This document shows, piece after piece, positions 36,078-40,102 of a DNA stretch of 40,102 nucleotides. The notes beneath the pieces are model-generated. The model was not told the origin of the DNA. It ran no database searches and was given only the letters and a program-made list of their open reading frames with translations. Made by a program: the position numbers and the translations under genes. The stretch is from Piscibacillus halophilus (lineage in GTDB: Bacteria; Bacillota; Bacilli; Bacillales; Alkalibacillaceae), in contig NZ_FOES01000024.1 in the NCBI RefSeq assembly GCF_900110685.1, forward strand, positions 1 to 40,102, read 5' to 3'. Each line of letters begins with the position of its first letter. The stretch's first letter is position 1.

Positions 36078-37028
36078 TCAAGCTTGTTTTTTAAATTCCA
36101 AACATACTTTTTCCAAATCTTTAACTAGTTCATCTGCTTCATTCCAACTGTTAACTCTAGCACCAGAAGCCATTGGGTGCCCCCCACCATTATATTTAAA
36201 GGCTACTTCATTTACGACGGGGCCTTTAGAGCGTAATCTAACACGAATAACATCTTCTTCTTCAACGAAGAAGACCCAAGTTAAAATTTCTTGAATATCC
36301 CCTGCAATACCAACAAAAGCTTGCGTTTCCTCAGATGTGACCTCGTACTCTTGTAACATCTTTTGGTCAATTTTAAACACGGCTAATCCACTATCTCTAG
36401 GGTTTAAATCTGTTAGTAATCGCCCTCTCAATTTAGCCACTTTTAAAGGGGTTTGATACATTTGATCGTAAAGATCTGTCCGATCAAATTCATACTTAAT
36501 TAATTCACTGGCAGCCTCAAATGTACGATTTGTAGTACTCGGAAAGAGAAACCTCCCCGTATCACCCACTATTCCTGCATAAAGGAGTCTTGCGGCTTTA
36601 TCATTGAGCCTAAATCCGAGTGATTTTCCTGCATCATATAATTCGTAAATCATTTCACTAGTTGATGACGCCTCTGTATCGATCCACGTAACATCTCCAT
36701 AAGGCTCACGATTAGGATGGTGATCAATTTTAATTAATTGATCACCTAGACGATAGCGTTGATCACAAATTCGTTCTTCATTGGCTGTATCACATACTAT
36801 AACCAATGCACCTTGGAATTGTTTATCTTCTATTTGATCTAAGCGAGCTAAATAATTTAAAGAAGGATCCTCTTCTCCAGCTAATAAAACAGTCTTATTT
36901 GGAAATGAGTTTTTGATCATTTCACCTAATCCAACCTGTGAACCATATGCATCCGGATCGGGTCTCACATGGCGATGGATAATAATTTTGTCATATTCTT
37001 TAATCAACTTTAATATCTCATCTTTCAT
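36078..37028 (-). CDS. nrnA: Bifunctional oligoribonuclease and pAp phosphatase NrnA
   Basis: A DHH/DHHA1 enzyme of 316 aa that degrades very short RNA (nanoRNA) and removes 3' phosphate from pAp. The DHH motifs are complete: IIIHRHVRPDPDAYGSQ near residue 16-31, VCDTANEER, IKIDHHPNREPYG and GIVGDTGRFLFPST. The C-terminal DHHA1 substrate-binding part has KYNGGGHPMASGAR. B. subtilis YtqI/NrnA is at the same position. The divergent ytpI starts 89 nt away. Confidence 0.95.
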   Translation of the reverse strand: MKDEILKLIKEYDKIIIHRHVRPDPDAYGSQVGLGEMIKNSFPNKTVLLAGEEDPSLNYLARLDQIEDKQFQGALVIVCDTANEERICDQRYRLGDQLIKIDHHPNREPYGDVTWIDTEASSTSEMIYELYDAGKSLGFRLNDKAARLLYAGIVGDTGRFLFPSTTNRTFEAASELIKYEFDRTDLYDQMYQTPLKVAKLRGRLLTDLNPRDSGLAVFKIDQKMLQEYEVTSEETQAFVGIAGDIQEILTWVFFVEEEDVIRVRLRSKGPVVNEVAFKYNGGGHPMASGARVNSWNEADELVKDLEKVCLEFKKQA

Positions 37029-37117
37029 GAATTCGTCAACCTTTCTTATGATTTATACTAGAAATTTAGAACGACAGTCGATACAATTATTAAAGGTTTG
37101 TTGTAAAAGGAGGATTT

Positions 37118-37411
37118 ATGATGCCAATATTTATTACATTAATTATCGTTTCATTTGTCTTATATATTTACTTTAAAGTTCAAATATTAAAATCAAAAGA
37201 TCCACTATACATGCAATTCACTAACGCTAAGGCGCGAATGAGTTTAGGGGTCTTTATATCTACATTCGGAATGAATCAATATTATTTTTACCAAACACAA
37301 TTAGCCTTATTTGTATGTATCATCTTCTTAGCACTTGGAATTGCGCAAATTGTTTATGGTTACAAACTTTATAAACATTACAAAGGTGAATTGATCAAAG
37401 CTAACGATTAA
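37118..37411 (+). CDS. ytpI: YtpI family membrane protein
   Basis: A 97-aa protein with three hydrophobic helices (about 2-20, 40-58 and 63-83) and a short basic loop KSKDPLYMQFTNAKARMSLG, typical of the YtpI family. The function is unknown. AAAAGGAGG lies before two successive ATG codons (37118 and 37121); either could be used. The gene converges on ytoI, and their stops overlap by 11 nt. Confidence 0.88.
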   Translation: MMPIFITLIIVSFVLYIYFKVQILKSKDPLYMQFTNAKARMSLGVFISTFGMNQYYFYQTQLALFVCIIFLALGIAQIVYGYKLYKHYKGELIKAND

Positions 37412-38705
37412 TAAATTGGGTCATAATCATCGCTTTTCCAGCCAGTTCATCATTTGAAAGAACTTGGACATCAACTTTTGCAAATTTGCGACCCAACTCT
37501 AAAATTTGAGGTACAATTGTTAAATGACTGCCAATCTGAACAGGCTTCATGTAGTAAATCGATAAATTTTCGATGACCATGTCGCCTGTTTTTTGTTGCT
37601 TTAAAATCTGGTTACACACTTCAGTTATTAATGATGCAAATACCCCATATGAAAGGGAGCCTATATGATTCGTCATTTGTGGAGTGACCTCTGTTGTAAA
37701 AAATGAAGATTCGGCATCATAATGTAATTGTTTTTGAACAATATCATCAATCGTCTCACCGATCTGTGGTTGACGTTGATTATTTTGTAGTCCTTTTATA
37801 ACATCTTGTCGTGTAATAACCCCTTGAAAAATATTTTGTTCATCAACAACCGGTAATAACTCAATACCTTGCCATACCATTGTATGTGCAGCACTTGCTA
37901 ATGAAGTATTCGTTTGTACAGAAATAGGGTGCTTAGTCATGACTTTTTCAATCTTAAGATGTTCAGGTTTACCTATTATATCCTTAGACGTCACAATTCC
38001 AATAATACGTTGATCACGATCAATGACAGGGTATCGACTGTGCTTGGTCTCATTGTTTAAGGCATACCATTTCTCAATCGTATCCCCCTCTTTTAACACA
38101 TATGTGTCATCTAATGGGGTATAGATATCATCTACTATGATAATCTCTTTCTTTATTAATTGATCATAAATGGCGCGGTTAATCATCGCGGCCACTGTAA
38201 ATGTATCGTAAGAACAAGATATCACTGGTAATTCATACTGATCAGCCAGTTGTTTAACATGGTCTGTCGTATCAAAACCACCTGTAATTAAAATAGCAGC
38301 ACCAGCATTTAAAGCTTTTTCTTGTGCTTTAACTCGGTTACCAACGATTAATAAAGACCCTTTATCTGTGTATCTCATCATCGCTTCTAATTTCATAGCA
38401 CCGATGACGAATTTATTTAACGTTTTATGTAAACCACTTCTTCCACCTAAAACTTGTCCATCCACAATATTGACAACTTCGGCAAAGGTTAACTTTTCGA
38501 TGTTTTCTTTCTTTTTCTTTTCAATACGAATCGTACCTACACGTTCAATAGTACTAACGTATCCTATGTTTTCCGCTTCTTTAATGGCTCGATAAGCGGT
38601 CCCTTCACTTACATTTAAATCTTTTGCAATTAAACGGACTGATATTTTAGAACCGATCGGTAAGTCTTCTATGTAATTTAAGATTTGTTCATGTTTGGTT
38701 GCCAT
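37401..38705 (-). CDS. ytoI: CBS-HotDog regulatory protein YtoI (HTH, DRTGG, CBS pair, thioesterase-like)
   Basis: A 434-aa multi-domain protein. The N-terminal winged helix (about 1-66) has LNVSEGTAYRAIKEAE. A DRTGG domain (about 75-180) includes VVNIVDGQVLGGRSGLH and GAMKLEAMMRY. Two CBS repeats lie about 195-305, and a HotDog thioesterase-like domain runs about 330-434 (YGVFASLITEVCNQI, LSIYYMKPVQIGSHL). It combines DNA-binding, nucleotide-sensing and acyl-CoA-like folds. Its ligand and targets are unknown to me. ytoI is conserved at this position in Bacilli. Confidence 0.93.
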   Translation of the reverse strand: MATKHEQILNYIEDLPIGSKISVRLIAKDLNVSEGTAYRAIKEAENIGYVSTIERVGTIRIEKKKKENIEKLTFAEVVNIVDGQVLGGRSGLHKTLNKFVIGAMKLEAMMRYTDKGSLLIVGNRVKAQEKALNAGAAILITGGFDTTDHVKQLADQYELPVISCSYDTFTVAAMINRAIYDQLIKKEIIIVDDIYTPLDDTYVLKEGDTIEKWYALNNETKHSRYPVIDRDQRIIGIVTSKDIIGKPEHLKIEKVMTKHPISVQTNTSLASAAHTMVWQGIELLPVVDEQNIFQGVITRQDVIKGLQNNQRQPQIGETIDDIVQKQLHYDAESSFFTTEVTPQMTNHIGSLSYGVFASLITEVCNQILKQQKTGDMVIENLSIYYMKPVQIGSHLTIVPQILELGRKFAKVDVQVLSNDELAGKAMIMTQFINR

Positions 38706-38765
38706 AAGTCATCACCGCTTCTATATATTAGTAACTTAATTATACCGATACTAAATACATAATTA

Positions 38766-38792
38766 AAGTGCCAGTCGTGTTAACTGGCACTT
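38766..38792 (-). terminator. Intrinsic terminator downstream of ytkL
   Basis: A 10-bp stem AAGTGCCAGT/ACTGGCACTT (38766-38775 with 38783-38792) has a TTTAATTAT tail on the minus strand and lies 8 nt past the ytkL stop. The T tail is modest. Confidence 0.75.
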
Positions 38793-38799
38793 CTTCTGC

Positions 38800-39483
38800 T
38801 TATTCTAAAGTTAATTCATCTCCAGGGTTCATAACTTGCCCCATTCCCGATGGTAAGCTCTCAACGAACGCTTGTGGATCTTGTTCAATCACCGGGAATG
38901 TGTTGTAGTGAACAGGAACAACCTTTTTAGCTTGAATCCATTCACTAGCCAATTTAGCATCCTCAGGCCCCATTGTGAAATTATCCCCAATTGGAACGAA
39001 TGCTAAGTCAATGTCATTTAGGTCACCGATTAATCGCAAGTCGGAAAATAGCGCTGTATCACCTAAATGGTAAATCGTTTTACCTTCAATTGTTAATAAT
39101 AGCCCACCAGGCATGCCAGTGTATATGATCGTGCCATCTTCCTCAACATAACTAGAACCGTGGAAAGCTTGAGTGTATTTTACTTTTCCGAAGTCAAATT
39201 CATAAGCACCACCGATATGCATATTATGTGTATTTAATCCTTTTCCAGCTAAGTAATCCGCTAATTCATTTGGTGCCACAACTAATGAGTCATTACGTTT
39301 TGCAATTTCTACTGTGTCTCCGACGTGATCGTTATGGCCATGAGTAAGTAAAATAACATCGGCTTTCACTTCTTCAGCATTCAAATCACATAATCCATTC
39401 CCATTAATAAAAGGATCAATCAGAATTGTTTTCCCATTATGTTCTACCTTAACTACAGAATGTCCATGGTATGATACTTTCAT
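38800..39483 (-). CDS. ytkL: UPF0173 metal-dependent hydrolase YtkL
   Basis: A 227-aa metallo-beta-lactamase-fold protein with the start [18 protein letters not shown], the metal motif [10 protein letters not shown] (His48, His50, Asp52, His53), HGSSYVE, the GDTALF bridge and [11 protein letters not shown]. The family is UPF0173; the substrate is unknown. AGGAGG precedes the ATG. It is divergent from the M24 peptidase gene with 114 nt between starts. Confidence 0.93.
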   Translation of the reverse strand: MKVSYHGHSVVKVEHNGKTILIDPFINGNGLCDLNAEEVKADVILLTHGHNDHVGDTVEIAKRNDSLVVAPNELADYLAGKGLNTHNMHIGGAYEFDFGKVKYTQAFHGSSYVEEDGTIIYTGMPGGLLLTIEGKTIYHLGDTALFSDLRLIGDLNDIDLAFVPIGDNFTMGPEDAKLASEWIQAKKVVPVHYNTFPVIEQDPQAFVESLPSGMGQVMNPGDELTLE

Positions 39484-39597
39484 GTTAATGACCTCCTAAT
39501 AAATTTATCTAATTAAATTAATTCTCCACAGTTCATTTATTTCCCTTGTTTCGTTATGATAACACATATAACCAAAAATTTAGTAGAGGTGATCCTG

Positions 39598-40102
39598 ATG
39601 GAAGGCAGATTAAATCAATTAGTTCAAAGCTTGAAAGAAAACAGTGTTGACAGTGTTTTTATCACTTCAAAGGAAAATGTTTTTTATTTTACGAACCTTT
39701 ATGCTGAGGCGCATGAACGGTTAATCGGTGCGTATTTTGACCAAAAAGGAAATCAAGTATTAATTGTTCCCGCACTTGAAAAAGAAGATGTTAAAAATGC
39801 TGGATGGAAAGGTGATACGATTACATATTTTGACCATGAAGACCCGTGGGAAAAATTAACGTCGTATATTAAAGATGTTGGTCAACCAGAATCATTGGCA
39901 ATCGAGAAAGAAAATTTAAACGTTATAAGGTTTGAAGCTATATCTAAACTGCTTCACGGAACCACAATTGTCGATGGACAACTCATGTTAAATCAATTAA
40001 GACTGATTAAAGATCAAAAAGAAATGGGCACTTTAAAAGAAGCTGCTCAATTTGCTGACTTCGCAATTGAAACAGCCCTGAAGCATATTCAAGAAGGTCA
40101 AA
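39598..40102 (+). CDS. M24 family Xaa-Pro peptidase, N-terminal part (cut by window edge)
   Basis: The frame is open from the ATG to the right edge (168 codons, no stop). The sequence MEGRLNQLVQSLKENSVDSV, then FITSKENVFYFTNL and LRLIKDQKEMGTLKEAAQFA, is the creatinase N-terminal domain and the linker helix of prolidase/aminopeptidase P enzymes (PepQ/YkvY type). The metal-binding catalytic domain lies beyond the edge, so activity cannot be judged. GAGGTGAT precedes the start. Confidence 0.88.
   Translation, partial: MEGRLNQLVQSLKENSVDSVFITSKENVFYFTNLYAEAHERLIGAYFDQKGNQVLIVPALEKEDVKNAGWKGDTITYFDHEDPWEKLTSYIKDVGQPESLAIEKENLNVIRFEAISKLLHGTTIVDGQLMLNQLRLIKDQKEMGTLKEAAQFADFAIETALKHIQEGQ

Overview
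The window is core chromosome of a low-GC, spore-forming member of the Bacillaceae. The gene order dnaI-dnaB-nrdR-gapB-coaE-ytaF-mutM-polA-phoR-phoP ... mdh-icd-citZ-ytwI-ytvI-fxsA-pyk-pfkA-accA-accD-ytsJ-dnaE-ytrH-ytrI-nrnA-ytpI-ytoI-ytkL follows the Bacillus subtilis chromosome almost gene for gene. The sporulation genes (ytaF, ytvI, ytrH, ytrI, tgl) point to an endospore former. A moderately halophilic relative (Halobacillus/Virgibacillus/Alkalibacillus type) is my guess; the sequence alone does not settle it. Nearly everything lies on the minus strand. The exceptions are tgl, ytvI, ytrH-ytrI, a small ORF, ytpI and the partial peptidase at the right edge.

Layout. 1-351: the 5' ribozyme part of a group II intron of the bacterial C type, inserted just downstream of the dnaI terminator; its reverse-transcriptase ORF would lie off the left edge. 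399-3209: nrdR-dnaB-dnaI replication operon. 3210-3639: gene-free, with a decayed palindromic repeat and the gapB terminator, where B. subtilis carries speD. 3640-9569: gapB, coaE, ytaF, mutM, polA. 9613-12008: phoPR. 12072-18786: an accessory block that separates phoP from mdh, holding a DUF255/thioredoxin-like protein, a DUF3892 protein, spore transglutaminase (tgl), decayed repeats, a methyltransferase, and pabA plus a fused pabB-pabC. 18879-22313: citZ-icd-mdh TCA cluster. 22518-24525: three membrane proteins. 24541-31272: glycolysis (pfkA, pyk), acetyl-CoA carboxylase transferase (accD, accA), a FadR-like regulator and malic enzyme. 31441-34779: dnaE. 34912-40102: sporulation membrane proteins, NrnA, YtpI, YtoI, YtkL and a partial M24 peptidase.

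The central genes form a carbon-metabolism block: glycolysis (pfkA, pyk), gluconeogenesis (gapB), the TCA cycle (citZ, icd, mdh), malic enzyme for NADPH and pyruvate, and the first committed step of fatty-acid synthesis (accDA). Readable regulatory DNA includes a CcpN-type box on the gapB promoter, a GTGGT-N3-ACCAC operator just downstream of the ytsJ-fadR-accDA promoter, a SigE-type promoter for ytrH, and a terminator hairpin that buries the ytaF ribosome-binding site. Many true starts are TTG or GTG, so several CDS starts here were chosen from the Shine-Dalgarno position and family alignment rather than from the longest ORF.

I do not see a wholly new biological system. The best leads are the terminator-targeted group IIC intron, the ytaF ribosome-binding-site hairpin, and the FadR-like regulator with its predicted operator.
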